Positions 23,877 to 31,463 of a stretch of DNA of 64,000 nucleotides are shown piece by piece. The stretch's first letter is position 1. The number at the start of each line of letters is the position of its first letter. The translations under genes were made by a program, and so were the position numbers. This DNA is from Gillisia xinjiangensis (GTDB lineage: Bacteria; Bacteroidota; Bacteroidia; Flavobacteriales; Flavobacteriaceae). The notes beneath the pieces were generated by a model. The model ran no database searches and was not told the DNA's origin. It saw only the letters and a program-made list of their open reading frames with translations. The stretch lies in assembly GCF_046298265.1 (NCBI RefSeq), contig NZ_JBKAHK010000002.1:620001-684000 (forward strand). The letters are read 5' to 3'.

Positions 23877-25577
23877 GTGTGCGGAATTGTATGTGCGTTT
23901 GAATTAAAGGAATCTTCTGAAACACTAAGGCCCCAACTGTTGAGCATGGCAAAATGCCTGCGTCACCGTGGCCCGGACTGGAGCGGGATCTATAGCAATG
24001 AAAAAGCCATTTTGGCTCATGAGCGACTGGCGATTGTGGATCCTACCTCCGGAAAACAACCTTTGTTAAGCGAAGATAAAAATTTGGTCTTGTCTGCCAA
24101 TGGCGAAATATATAATCATCAGGCGTTGCGGAAGCAGTTTGAGGGAAAATATAACTTTCAAACCAAGTCCGATTGTGAAGTAATCCTTGCCTTATATAAG
24201 GAAAAAGGAACAAAATTTCTGGATGAGCTCAACGGCATTTTCGGCTTTGCATTGTATGATGTGGAAAAGGATGAATATCTCATTGCCCGCGATCACATGG
24301 GGATCATTCCGCTATACATAGGCTGGGACCAGAACGGAACTTTTTATGTTGCTTCCGAATTAAAAGCACTTGAAGGACATTGTACCAAAATAGAACTATT
24401 TCCGCCCGGGCACTATTTGTCCAGTAAGGAAGAAGGATATCAGAAATGGTATAAACGGGACTGGATGGATCATGAGAATGTGAAGGACAACGAGGCCAGC
24501 ATTGCTGAATTGCGGGAAGCGCTGGAAGCAGCTGTACACCGTCAGTTGATGAGTGATGTGCCTTATGGGGTTTTGCTTTCAGGCGGACTTGATTCCTCAA
24601 TTACTTCAGCATTGGCAAAAAAATATTCAGATAAACGAATTGAAAGCGGGGATACCGATGCCGCCTGGTGGCCAAGATTACACTCTTTTGCAACCGGGCT
24701 GGAAGGCTCGCCAGATCTTGCTGCGGCAAGAAAAGTGGCCGAATATCTGGACACGGTGCATCACGAGATAAAATTTACGATTCAGGAAGGTATTGATGCT
24801 ATTAAAGATGTTATTTATCAGCTGGAAACCTATGATGTAACCACCATAAGGGCTTCTACTCCTATGTATTTAATGGCGCGTGCTATTAAAGCGATGGGAA
24901 TAAAAATGGTGCTTTCAGGAGAAGGTGCCGACGAGATCTTTGGCGGATATTTATATTTTCATAAAGCACCTAATGCAAAAGAATTTCACGAAGAAACCGT
25001 GAGAAAACTCGATAAGTTGCATCAATATGACTGCCTGAGGGCAAATAAATCCCTTGCTGCCTGGGGAATTGAAGGGAGAGTTCCTTTTCTTGATAAGGAA
25101 TTTATGGATGTTGCCATGAGGCTAAATCCGCAGGAGAAAATGATCAACGGGGAGCGCATGGAAAAATGGATCTTGCGAAAAGCTTTTGAAGATTACCTTC
25201 CGGCCAGTGTGGCCTGGAGACAAAAAGAGCAGTTTTCAGATGGGGTTGGTTATAGCTGGATCGATACTTTAAAAGAGATGGTTAATACCCAGGTGAGCGA
25301 TGAACAATTAAAAAATGCTCATTTCAAATTCCCTGTTCAGCCACCAAGAAGCAAGGAAGAATTTTTTTACAGATCGATTTTTACTGAGCATTTCCCCAGC
25401 GATGCCGCGGCGCTTTCTGTTCCTTCGGTAGCTTCGGTTGCCTGCAGTACGCCAACAGCTTTAGAGTGGGATGAGTCTTTCAGGAATTTGAATGATCCTT
25501 CGGGAAGGGCAGTGGCAAACGTGCACTCTGAAGCTTATAAAAAAGATGAAAAAGCCGAAGCTTTAAAAGCGGAGTAA
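23877..25577 (+). CDS. asnB: Asparagine synthetase B (glutamine-hydrolysing)
   Basis: 566 residues. The class II glutamine amidotransferase domain begins at Cys2 (MCGIVCAF), whose amino group must be free, so the GTG at 23877 is fixed as the start. It shows LRHRGPDWSG and SANGEIYNH. The ATP-pyrophosphatase synthetase domain has the PP-loop LSGGLDSS (234-241) and the GEGADEIFGGY element. It makes asparagine from aspartate, glutamine and ATP. Length is close to E. coli AsnB (554), with a slightly longer C-terminal tail (ACSTPTALEWDESF, DPSGRAVANVH). Single-gene unit with its own terminator. Confidence 0.95.
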   Translation: MCGIVCAFELKESSETLRPQLLSMAKCLRHRGPDWSGIYSNEKAILAHERLAIVDPTSGKQPLLSEDKNLVLSANGEIYNHQALRKQFEGKYNFQTKSDCEVILALYKEKGTKFLDELNGIFGFALYDVEKDEYLIARDHMGIIPLYIGWDQNGTFYVASELKALEGHCTKIELFPPGHYLSSKEEGYQKWYKRDWMDHENVKDNEASIAELREALEAAVHRQLMSDVPYGVLLSGGLDSSITSALAKKYSDKRIESGDTDAAWWPRLHSFATGLEGSPDLAAARKVAEYLDTVHHEIKFTIQEGIDAIKDVIYQLETYDVTTIRASTPMYLMARAIKAMGIKMVLSGEGADEIFGGYLYFHKAPNAKEFHEETVRKLDKLHQYDCLRANKSLAAWGIEGRVPFLDKEFMDVAMRLNPQEKMINGERMEKWILRKAFEDYLPASVAWRQKEQFSDGVGYSWIDTLKEMVNTQVSDEQLKNAHFKFPVQPPRSKEEFFYRSIFTEHFPSDAAALSVPSVASVACSTPTALEWDESFRNLNDPSGRAVANVHSEAYKKDEKAEALKAE

Positions 25578-25597
25578 TATCAGAACATTCAAATTAC

Positions 25598-25638
25598 AAA
25601 CCTCACAGCACTGAAAGTCCAGGCTTGTGAGGTTTTTT
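25598..25638 (+). terminator. Rho-independent terminator of asnB
   Basis: Ten-base perfect stem AAACCTCACA/TGTGAGGTTT with an 18-base loop and a run of seven Ts, 20 bases after the asnB stop. It touches the stop codon of the oppositely oriented YraN gene. Confidence 0.8.
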
Positions 25639-26003
25639 TATACGCCAAAATGTAAAAAAGCATCTTCCAAATGTTCTATTTTGGTGCCGCTTTTGTTTTT
25701 AATAATGCCCATAATATCAAACCGCACCTGAACATCCAAATTATGATCGGTTACAAAATGATCCACCGCTTTTACCATGCGCTGAATTTGTTTTGCTTTT
25801 AAAAATTCCTGTGGACTTCCAAAATCAGGAGTGCTTCTCGTTTTTACTTCGATTATAGCCAGCACATTTACTTTTCGCGCGATGATGTCTACTTCAGCTT
25901 TTTGATATTTGAAGTTTCTGGCTACGATTTTATATCCTTTCTTCAGAAGAAATGCAACCGCAAGATCCTCTCCTTTTTTACCGAGTTCGTTATGTGCCGC
26001 CAT
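25638..26003 (-). CDS. YraN family protein (UPF0102, endonuclease-like fold)
   Basis: 121 residues. The UPF0102 signature is complete: GKKGEDLAVAFLLKKGYKIVARN, AEVDIIARK, LAIIEVKTRS (the D-ExK core of a PD-(D/E)XK nuclease fold), and VRFDIMGI. YraN proteins resemble Holliday-junction-resolvase-type nucleases by fold but their cellular role is not proven. It converges with asnB, and its stop abuts the asnB terminator. Confidence 0.9.
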   Translation of the reverse strand: MAAHNELGKKGEDLAVAFLLKKGYKIVARNFKYQKAEVDIIARKVNVLAIIEVKTRSTPDFGSPQEFLKAKQIQRMVKAVDHFVTDHNLDVQVRFDIMGIIKNKSGTKIEHLEDAFLHFGV

Positions 26004-26112
26004 ATTTCGCTTTTATGGATCATTTTTCAGTTAGGGAGGAACCATTAAAATTACTTAATGTTCAGCATTACAGGTGTGGGGGATATTACTGATATTTGAG
26101 CGCTTGTTTGGT

Positions 26113-26685
26113 TTAGTTTTTAAAGATCAGGGTTTGCACTTTAAGATTTAAAGCTGCTATTTCTTCCGCAGAAGCTTTAATGATATGATCTCCGTAAAAC
26201 GCTCCGGGTATATTTCTGGCTTCTAGAAATACAAAAAGACCGCTGTTTTCAAATTTCCCGTCATTCCAATCTACTGCGCCGCTGTAGTCCCATCCAAATC
26301 CATAGAAGTAGACTTGTTTGCCGTTTAGCTTGTTTAATTGGTTAAAAGTGGTTCCAATTCCAATTCCGGTGGAGGATTTCCAGTTTCCTTTATCGGTAAA
26401 CCGGATATCGTTTATTTCTGTGCGCTCTAAATCTTTCCAGGTTATTTCCAAATGGTTGGGAGTATTGGGGAATAAAATGCAATAAGGCCGTTCTTCTGTT
26501 CCTTCTTCATAAATTCCTATTGCTTCCTTTATATCGGCATCCGGGTAGCGGGTTTTTATCTCTTCGGAAGTTAATTTTACAAGATCTTCAATCACAAATC
26601 TGTCGGCAGGGATGGCTAAAGGTTGGTTAGCAGTTTTACAGGATGCCAGGCTCAACACTGTGAGCAGGAGGAATAATTTTTTCAT
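26113..26685 (-). CDS. Hypothetical lipoprotein
   Basis: 190 residues with a type II signal peptide: MKKLFLLLTVLSLASC, lipobox LASC with Cys16, so it is lipid-anchored. The mature domain has repeated short strands and the segments ITWKDLERTEINDIRF and FYGFGWDYSGAVDW. No domain recognised; a role at the cell envelope is only implied by the anchor. A possible promoter (TATTTTTA) lies just upstream on the minus strand. It is divergent from metG across about 120 bases. Confidence 0.65.
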   Translation of the reverse strand: MKKLFLLLTVLSLASCKTANQPLAIPADRFVIEDLVKLTSEEIKTRYPDADIKEAIGIYEEGTEERPYCILFPNTPNHLEITWKDLERTEINDIRFTDKGNWKSSTGIGIGTTFNQLNKLNGKQVYFYGFGWDYSGAVDWNDGKFENSGLFVFLEARNIPGAFYGDHIIKASAEEIAALNLKVQTLIFKN

Positions 26686-26750
26686 TGGTTAAGTTTGGAT
26701 AAAAATAGACAGAATTCCCATACAGAAACTGTCTTTTACAAGATTTTAAC

Positions 26751-26779
26751 TTGTACTATTTAGTAGTTGCTTACCTTTA
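26751..26779 (+). promoter_or_regulatory. Promoter of metG
   Basis: TTG (26751-26753) and TACCTTTA (26772-26779) are 18 bases apart, matching the Bacteroidetes -33 TTG/-7 TAnnTTTG layout with one deviation. The ATG is 26 bases downstream. Confidence 0.4.
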
Positions 26780-26804
26780 CGGACTAAAAAAATTTCAGGA
26801 ATAA

Positions 26805-28892
26805 ATGAGCACTTTTCAACAAAGATATACCATTACAGCAGCATTGCCTTATACAAACGGCCCTATACACATTGGACATTTAGCAGGTGTGTACGTTCCG
26901 GCCGATATTTATGCGCGGTTTTTAAGAATGCAGGGAAATGATGTGGCTTTTGTATGCGGAAGCGATGAGCACGGAGCAGCTATCCCGATGAAAGCCAAAA
27001 AAGAAGGAATTTCTCCACAAAAACTCATAGATAAATACCACAGCATTATTAAGAAGTCTTTTGTTGATTTTGGGGTGTCCTTCGATAATTATTCCAGAAC
27101 TTCAGCTAAGATTCATCACGAAACAGCTTCTGAAATCTTCAGAAAATTATATGAAGACGGAAAGTTTATTGAAGAAACTACCCAGCAGCTTTATGATGCC
27201 GAGGCCGACCAGTTTCTTGCCGATCGTTTTGTAACCGGAACCTGTCCCAAATGCGGAAATGAAGAAGCTTATGGAGACCAATGTGAAAGCTGTGGCTCTT
27301 CCCTTAATGCAACCGATCTTATCAATCCGAAATCGGCCATTTCTGGTGCAGTGCCTACAATGAAGGAAACCAGGCATTGGTTTTTGCCTTTGGATCAATA
27401 TGAAGATTGGCTGAAGGAATGGATCCTGGTGGGGCACAAAAAGGACTGGAAAGTAAATGTTTACGGGCAGGTGAAATCTTGGATCGATGACGGCTTGAAA
27501 CCCCGTGCAGTAACGCGTGACCTGGATTGGGGAATTCCCGTACCGGTTGAAGGTGCAGAAGGGAAGGTGCTTTATGTATGGTTTGATGCTCCCATTGGCT
27601 ATATCTCTTCTACAAAAGAATGGGCAGAACGGGAAGGAAAGAATTGGGAGGATTACTGGAAAGCAAAAGATACCAAACTGATACATTTTATAGGAAAGGA
27701 TAACATCGTTTTTCATTGTGTTATTTTTCCCATCATTTTAAAGGCAGAAGGAAGTTATATTTTGCCGGAAAATGTTCCTGCAAATGAATTTTTAAACCTG
27801 GAAGGAAAGAAGCTTTCCACTTCCAAAAATTGGGCGGTTTGGTTGCACGAATACCTTGAAGATTTTCCTGGCCAGCAGGATGTGCTGAGGTATGTTTTAA
27901 CAGCCAACGCTCCGGAAACCAAGGACAACGATTTTACCTGGAAGGATTTTCAGGCCAGGAACAACAATGAACTGGTGGCCGTTTTTGGGAATTTTATCAA
28001 TCGAGTAGTGGTGCTTACAGATAAGTATTACGAAGGCGAAGTTCCTTCCCCCGGAATTTATTCTGAAGTGGATGAACAAACCCTTGCCACTTTAAGAGCA
28101 TATCCTGCAGTAATTGCAAGCTCTATTCAGAAATACAGATTCCGCGAGGCACAGGGAGAATTGATGAACCTGGCCAGACTTGGAAATAAATACCTTGCAG
28201 ATGAAGAGCCGTGGAAAGTTATTAAAAGCGATGAGGAACGCGTGAAAACCGTTATGTATGTAGCTTTGCAAATAGCTTCAGCCCTTGCAACCTTAAGCGA
28301 ACCGTTTTTGCCCTTCACTTCAGCAAAATTGAAAAAAATATTGAATATGGAACAGGAAAGTGTTCCTTCTCCGGGAAAAGAAGCAATCTTATGGGATGAG
28401 ATCTCAACCAAAGAAGCCTTGCTTTCATCCGGACATAAAATAGGAAAAGCCGAATTGCTTTTCAGCAAAATAGAGGAAGAACAAATTCAGGAACAATTGG
28501 AAAAACTGGAAGCTACCAAAGCCGCTAACAAAGCAGAAAATAAAAAACTGGAACCACAAAAAGAGACCGCAACATTCGAAGATTTCTCTAAAATGGATCT
28601 GCGTACAGGTACCATTGTGGAAGCCACAAAGATGCCAAAAGCCAATAAGCTGCTTGTATTGAAAATTGATACAGGATTGGATATTAGAACCATCGTTTCC
28701 GGAATCGCAGAAAGTTTTAAACCGGAAGATATCATAGGTAAAAAAGTAACCGTTATGGTTAACCTTGCTCCCAGAAAATTACGCGGAGTAGAAAGTCAGG
28801 GAATGATCCTGATGACCGAAGATGCCAAGGGGAAACTGGTGTTTTTGAATCCTGATACCGATGGGGTTGAGAATGGGACGGTGATTTCTTAG
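26805..28892 (+). CDS. metG: Methionyl-tRNA synthetase with C-terminal tRNA-binding domain
   Basis: 695 residues, class I synthetase. The catalytic domain shows HIGH (22-25), the zinc knuckle CPKCGNEEAYGDQCESCG (about 146-163) and the KMSKS-type loop LSTSKN. An anticodon-binding helical domain follows, then a lysine-rich linker (about 565-590) and a C-terminal OB-fold tRNA-binding domain (DLRTGTIVEA to about 695) that also dimerises the enzyme. It charges tRNA-Met. The length equals that of full bacterial MetG with the extra domain. Repeat DNA begins just after the stop. Confidence 0.97.
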   Translation: MSTFQQRYTITAALPYTNGPIHIGHLAGVYVPADIYARFLRMQGNDVAFVCGSDEHGAAIPMKAKKEGISPQKLIDKYHSIIKKSFVDFGVSFDNYSRTSAKIHHETASEIFRKLYEDGKFIEETTQQLYDAEADQFLADRFVTGTCPKCGNEEAYGDQCESCGSSLNATDLINPKSAISGAVPTMKETRHWFLPLDQYEDWLKEWILVGHKKDWKVNVYGQVKSWIDDGLKPRAVTRDLDWGIPVPVEGAEGKVLYVWFDAPIGYISSTKEWAEREGKNWEDYWKAKDTKLIHFIGKDNIVFHCVIFPIILKAEGSYILPENVPANEFLNLEGKKLSTSKNWAVWLHEYLEDFPGQQDVLRYVLTANAPETKDNDFTWKDFQARNNNELVAVFGNFINRVVVLTDKYYEGEVPSPGIYSEVDEQTLATLRAYPAVIASSIQKYRFREAQGELMNLARLGNKYLADEEPWKVIKSDEERVKTVMYVALQIASALATLSEPFLPFTSAKLKKILNMEQESVPSPGKEAILWDEISTKEALLSSGHKIGKAELLFSKIEEEQIQEQLEKLEATKAANKAENKKLEPQKETATFEDFSKMDLRTGTIVEATKMPKANKLLVLKIDTGLDIRTIVSGIAESFKPEDIIGKKVTVMVNLAPRKLRGVESQGMILMTEDAKGKLVFLNPDTDGVENGTVIS

Positions 28893-28894
28893 CA

Positions 28895-28985
28895 AGAAGT
28901 TCTCGACGCAGCCTGTCCTGAGCGAAGTCGAAGGGCTCGAACTGACAGCAATGGTCACCCCGAGCGCAGTCGAGGGGTTGGTAGG
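28895..28985. repeat. GAGCGnAGTCGA repeat block upstream of the GIY-YIG gene
   Basis: Contains TTCTCGACGCAGCCTGTC, then GAGCGAAGTCGAAGGGCTC, then GAACTGACAGCAA, then CACCCCGAGCGCAGTCGAGG. The TCGAC...GTCGA arms make imperfect stems. The same modules recur at 29331-29390 and 29412-29475, on the other side of the nuclease gene, and a single module at about 12570. Confidence 0.85.
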
Positions 28986-29002
28986 TCATCTAAATTATTC
29001 TT

Positions 29003-29323
29003 ATGAAGCGCTACTATGTTTACATACTCGAATGTTCAGATGAACTGCTATATACTGGTATCAACAATAATATAGAGCGAAGATTGACGGAACATAATTC
29101 AGGATTAAACAAACGTAGTTTTACTCATAAAAGAAGGCCGGTAACTTTAAAATTCCACCAGGAATTCATTGATGTCAATCAGGCAATTTATTTTGAAAAA
29201 AAGATAAAAAGATGGAGTGCCCAAAAGAAAAGAGCTTTAATTGAGGGAGATTTTGATATGTTACAGATTCTGGCTGAATGCAGAAATGCAACTCATAATA
29301 AATATAAACCTGAAGATGAGTAG
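29003..29323 (+). CDS. GIY-YIG single-domain nuclease embedded in repeats
   Basis: 106 residues. The GIY-YIG core is visible: YYVYILECSDELLYTGI (residues 4-20), then the arginine in NIERRLTEHNSG, and the glutamate region QAIYFEKKIKRWSAQKK. It matches the stand-alone UPF0213-like group annotated as putative endonucleases. No DNA-binding domain is attached. It is bracketed within 10-20 bases on each side by copies of one repeat family, which suggests that the nuclease acts on, or spreads with, these repeats (inference). No frame damage is seen. Confidence 0.88.
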   Translation: MKRYYVYILECSDELLYTGINNNIERRLTEHNSGLNKRSFTHKRRPVTLKFHQEFIDVNQAIYFEKKIKRWSAQKKRALIEGDFDMLQILAECRNATHNKYKPEDE

Positions 29324-29330
29324 GTTCATT

Positions 29331-29390
29331 GGTTCTCGTCTGCGCTCGAACTGACAGCAAAGTCACCCTGAGCGCAGTCGAAGGGTCATT
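29331..29390. repeat. GAGCGnAGTCGA repeat block downstream of the GIY-YIG gene, part 1
   Basis: GGTTCTCGTCTGCGCTCGAA, CTGACAGCAAAGTCACCC, then TGAGCGCAGTCGAAGGGTC. Starts seven bases after the nuclease stop. It is a shortened version of the upstream block. Confidence 0.82.
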
Positions 29391-29411
29391 CGAATGCAGG
29401 ACTTTCATTAA

Positions 29412-29475
29412 AGCAACCAGTTCTCGACTCAGCCTGTCCTCCGCGAAGGCGAAGGCTCAAATTGACAGAACTGGC
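29412..29475. repeat. GAGCGnAGTCGA repeat block downstream of the GIY-YIG gene, part 2
   Basis: CAACCAGTTCTCGACTCAGC, CTGTCCTCCGCGAAGGCGAA, then CTCAAATTGACAGAACTGG. It matches the first half of the upstream block. It extends to 14 bases before the next gene's ATG. Confidence 0.8.
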
Positions 29476-29488
29476 TCTAAAAAAAATA

Positions 29489-30391
29489 ATGCTCAAAATC
29501 GCCTACCATCCAATTTACAAACATCCTTTACCAGAAGGGCATCGTTTTCCAATGGAAAAATATGAGCTGCTTCCAAAACAACTGCTTCATGAAGGAAGTT
29601 GTACCGAAGACAATTTTTTTATGCCGGGAATGCCGGAAGAAGATTTTATCCTCGCGGTGCATGATGAAACTTATTTCCGGGCATTACAGGATTTAAGTCT
29701 GGATAAGAGGGCAGGGAGAAAAATTGGTTTTCCGCTTTCGGAAGCTTTGGTAAAACGGGAGCAAATCATTGCCGATGGAACCATAAAAGCCAGTGAATTT
29801 GCCCTGCAACATGGAATTGCGATGAATATCGCCGGCGGAACCCATCACGCCTACACAAATCATGGGGAAGCATTTTGTTTGTTAAACGATCAGGCAATCG
29901 CGGCCAGATACCTTCAGAAAAAAAAGCTGGCTGAAAAAATTCTTATTGTCGATCTGGATGTGCACCAGGGAAATGGTACGGCAGAAATATTTGAAGGTGA
30001 TCCTTCGGTCTTTACCTTCTCGATGCATGGAAAGAACAACTATCCCTTTAAAAAGGAATTATCAAATCTGGATATTGAATTGCCAGATGGTACCGGGGAT
30101 ATAGAATATCTGGATATTCTAAAAAACACACTGCCTGATTTAATAAATGATCACGCACCCGATTTTATCTTTTATTTAAGCGGGGTAGATATCTTATCCA
30201 CCGATAAACTTGGAAAGCTGGGCTGTTCTGTAGCAGGATGTAAAGAGCGAGACAGGTTTGTGCTTCAAACCTGTAAAGACCATAAAATTCCTGTGGAAGT
30301 GAGTATGGGTGGAGGGTATTCTCCGGATATTAAAACTATTATTGAAGCTCATGCGAACACCTATAGAATGGCACAGGAGATCTATTTTTAA
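29489..30391 (+). CDS. Histone deacetylase family (class II-like) hydrolase
   Basis: 300 residues of the arginase/deacetylase fold. Metal and active-site motifs: GGTHHAYTNHGEAFC (tandem His), VDLDVHQGNGTA (Asp-His metal ligands), FSMHGKNNYPF and LSGVDILSTDKLGKL. Bacterial members deacetylate small acetylated compounds such as acetylpolyamines or acetoin-related molecules; protein substrates are unlikely in bacteria. I chose ATG 29489; the frame is open further upstream but that sequence is repeat DNA. The stop codon overlaps an inverted repeat (30391). Confidence 0.88.
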   Translation: MLKIAYHPIYKHPLPEGHRFPMEKYELLPKQLLHEGSCTEDNFFMPGMPEEDFILAVHDETYFRALQDLSLDKRAGRKIGFPLSEALVKREQIIADGTIKASEFALQHGIAMNIAGGTHHAYTNHGEAFCLLNDQAIAARYLQKKKLAEKILIVDLDVHQGNGTAEIFEGDPSVFTFSMHGKNNYPFKKELSNLDIELPDGTGDIEYLDILKNTLPDLINDHAPDFIFYLSGVDILSTDKLGKLGCSVAGCKERDRFVLQTCKDHKIPVEVSMGGGYSPDIKTIIEAHANTYRMAQEIYF

Positions 30392-30416
30392 CCCTCATTG
30401 AGGGTTTAACCCGCCT
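30391..30416. repeat. CCCTCATTGAGGG/TTTAACCCGCCTG repeat, left copy beside ssb
   Basis: ACCCTCATTGAGGGTTTAAC followed by CCGCCTG. A reverse-oriented, slightly diverged copy is at 31433-31460, so the pair forms an inverted repeat of about 25 bases with ssb between. The first 17 bases are nearly self-complementary. Confidence 0.75.
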
Positions 30417-30562
30417 GACGCACAAACAGGTTTCCGTGATGCCAGCCCTTTCTAATAGACCGGGATTTCATCTAAATAGTGGAGATTTCTACCTTCGAAA
30501 TAGCTCGTGTGCTTGTCACGAAATAATTAATTTTCTACTTAGCGAAGAAATTCTCAAAAATT

Positions 30563-30596
30563 AAGTACTCCGGAAAAAGAGTTTTCCGGAGTACTT
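30563..30596. terminator. Strong hairpin downstream of ssb
   Basis: Perfect 15-base stem AAGTACTCCGGAAAA with its reverse complement around AGAG. It lies 50 bases past the ssb stop (minus) and 170 bases past the deacetylase stop (plus), so it may serve both. It lacks a long T run. Confidence 0.6.
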
Positions 30597-30645
30597 AGTG
30601 ACTGTCCCTTTTAATGGAAAGCCTGGATAGAATAAGCATATGAGC

Positions 30646-30978
30646 TTATTTTCCCATTAACAGCAACTCATTACAGACGATTTCTGTAATGTAGCGTTTG
30701 TGGCCTTCCTTATCCTCATAACTTCTGGAGGTAAGTTTTCCTTCAACTCCCACTTCTTTTCCTTTCGGAACATAATTTTCGATAAGTTCAGCGGTTTTGC
30801 CCCAGGCAATAATATTGTGCCATTGGGTGTCTGTGATCTTTTCGCCTTTGGAGTTTTTGTAAGACTCATTGGTTGCGATGGAGAATTTTGCCAGCTTTTT
30901 ACCGGATTCAAGATTCAGGATTTCAGGCTCGTTTCCTACGTGGCCAATCAGTTGAACTTTGTTTCTTAAAGTGCTCAT
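30646..30978 (-). CDS. ssb: Single-stranded DNA-binding protein
   Basis: 110 residues forming one OB-fold: LRNKVQLIGHVGNEPE, FSIATNESYKN, TQWHNIIAWGKTAE, GKEVGVEGKLTSRSYEDKEGHKRY, ITEIVCNELLLMGK. The acidic DDxxPF tail of most SSBs, which binds partner proteins, is missing, so this short form is probably a second, accessory SSB (as seen for short SsbB-type proteins) or acts in recombination. It is a monocistron within an inverted repeat pair. A -7 box (TAAGTTTG) lies at 31028-31035. Confidence 0.9.
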   Translation of the reverse strand: MSTLRNKVQLIGHVGNEPEILNLESGKKLAKFSIATNESYKNSKGEKITDTQWHNIIAWGKTAELIENYVPKGKEVGVEGKLTSRSYEDKEGHKRYITEIVCNELLLMGK

Positions 30979-31027
30979 AACGATAGAATTTATTGCAGTT
31001 GAAAATCATTGGTTCATTTCAACAGTA

Positions 31028-31035
31028 CAAACTTA
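31028..31035 (-). promoter_or_regulatory. -7 promoter box (TAAGTTTG) of ssb
   Basis: Matches TAnnTTTG on the minus strand, 50 bases before the ssb ATG. The short direct repeats upstream of it (about 31070-31105) could be regulatory. Confidence 0.45.
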
Positions 31036-31432
31036 GAGCAGGAACTTAGCCTTAGTCGGTTGTGAAGGGTTTGTTTTCGTTTACTTTCGTTTGTAAGCGT
31101 TTGTTGTCGGCTAAAGTGTTGATGATTCGGGTTATTATGTCCTCGTTTTAAACACAAAACACTAAAAAGCGACTTTTTAAACCTCCATGTTTTATATATC
31201 GCTGTTTAATGATTAATATCACACAGCTTTCAGTTAAATTATTAGATGAAATTCATTATTTTAGTGTCTTTTATATGTTGAGGTTAAACCTAAAGATTTG
31301 CTTTCCCAGATGCAGATTTGATTCGAAAAATTGGTTAGACACTAATAAAAAATATCCCCGAACTATACTTAATCTATAACCTTATGGCAAGCCCAAAAGG
31401 TATGATTTGGAAAATACTTTTAAAATCGAGGC

Positions 31433-31460
31433 AGGCGGGTTAAACTTTCAATGAGGGATT
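31433..31460. repeat. CCCTCATTGAGGG/TTTAACCCGCCTG repeat, right copy beside ssb (inverted)
   Basis: Read on the minus strand it is TAATCCCTCATTGAAAG then TTTAACCCGCCTGCCT, matching 30389-30416 with a few changes. It ends four bases before the ATPase ATG, so the ATPase leader is repeat-derived. Confidence 0.7.
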
Positions 31461-31463
31461 AAA

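Larger units (their letters stand above)
30979..31463. other. Long divergent spacer between ssb and the P-type ATPase
   Basis: About 485 bases. It holds the ssb promoter box, a run of imperfect TTTCGTTTA/TCGTTTG-like direct repeats at about 31070-31105, and at the right end the inverted copy of the CCCTCATTGAGGG repeat. No open frame or RNA gene was recognised. Confidence 0.45.

Noticed and set aside
31070..31105. TTTCGTTTA-like short tandem repeats upstream of ssb as a plasmid-type iteron or origin
   Set aside because: Too short and irregular, no DnaA-type boxes or replication gene nearby.
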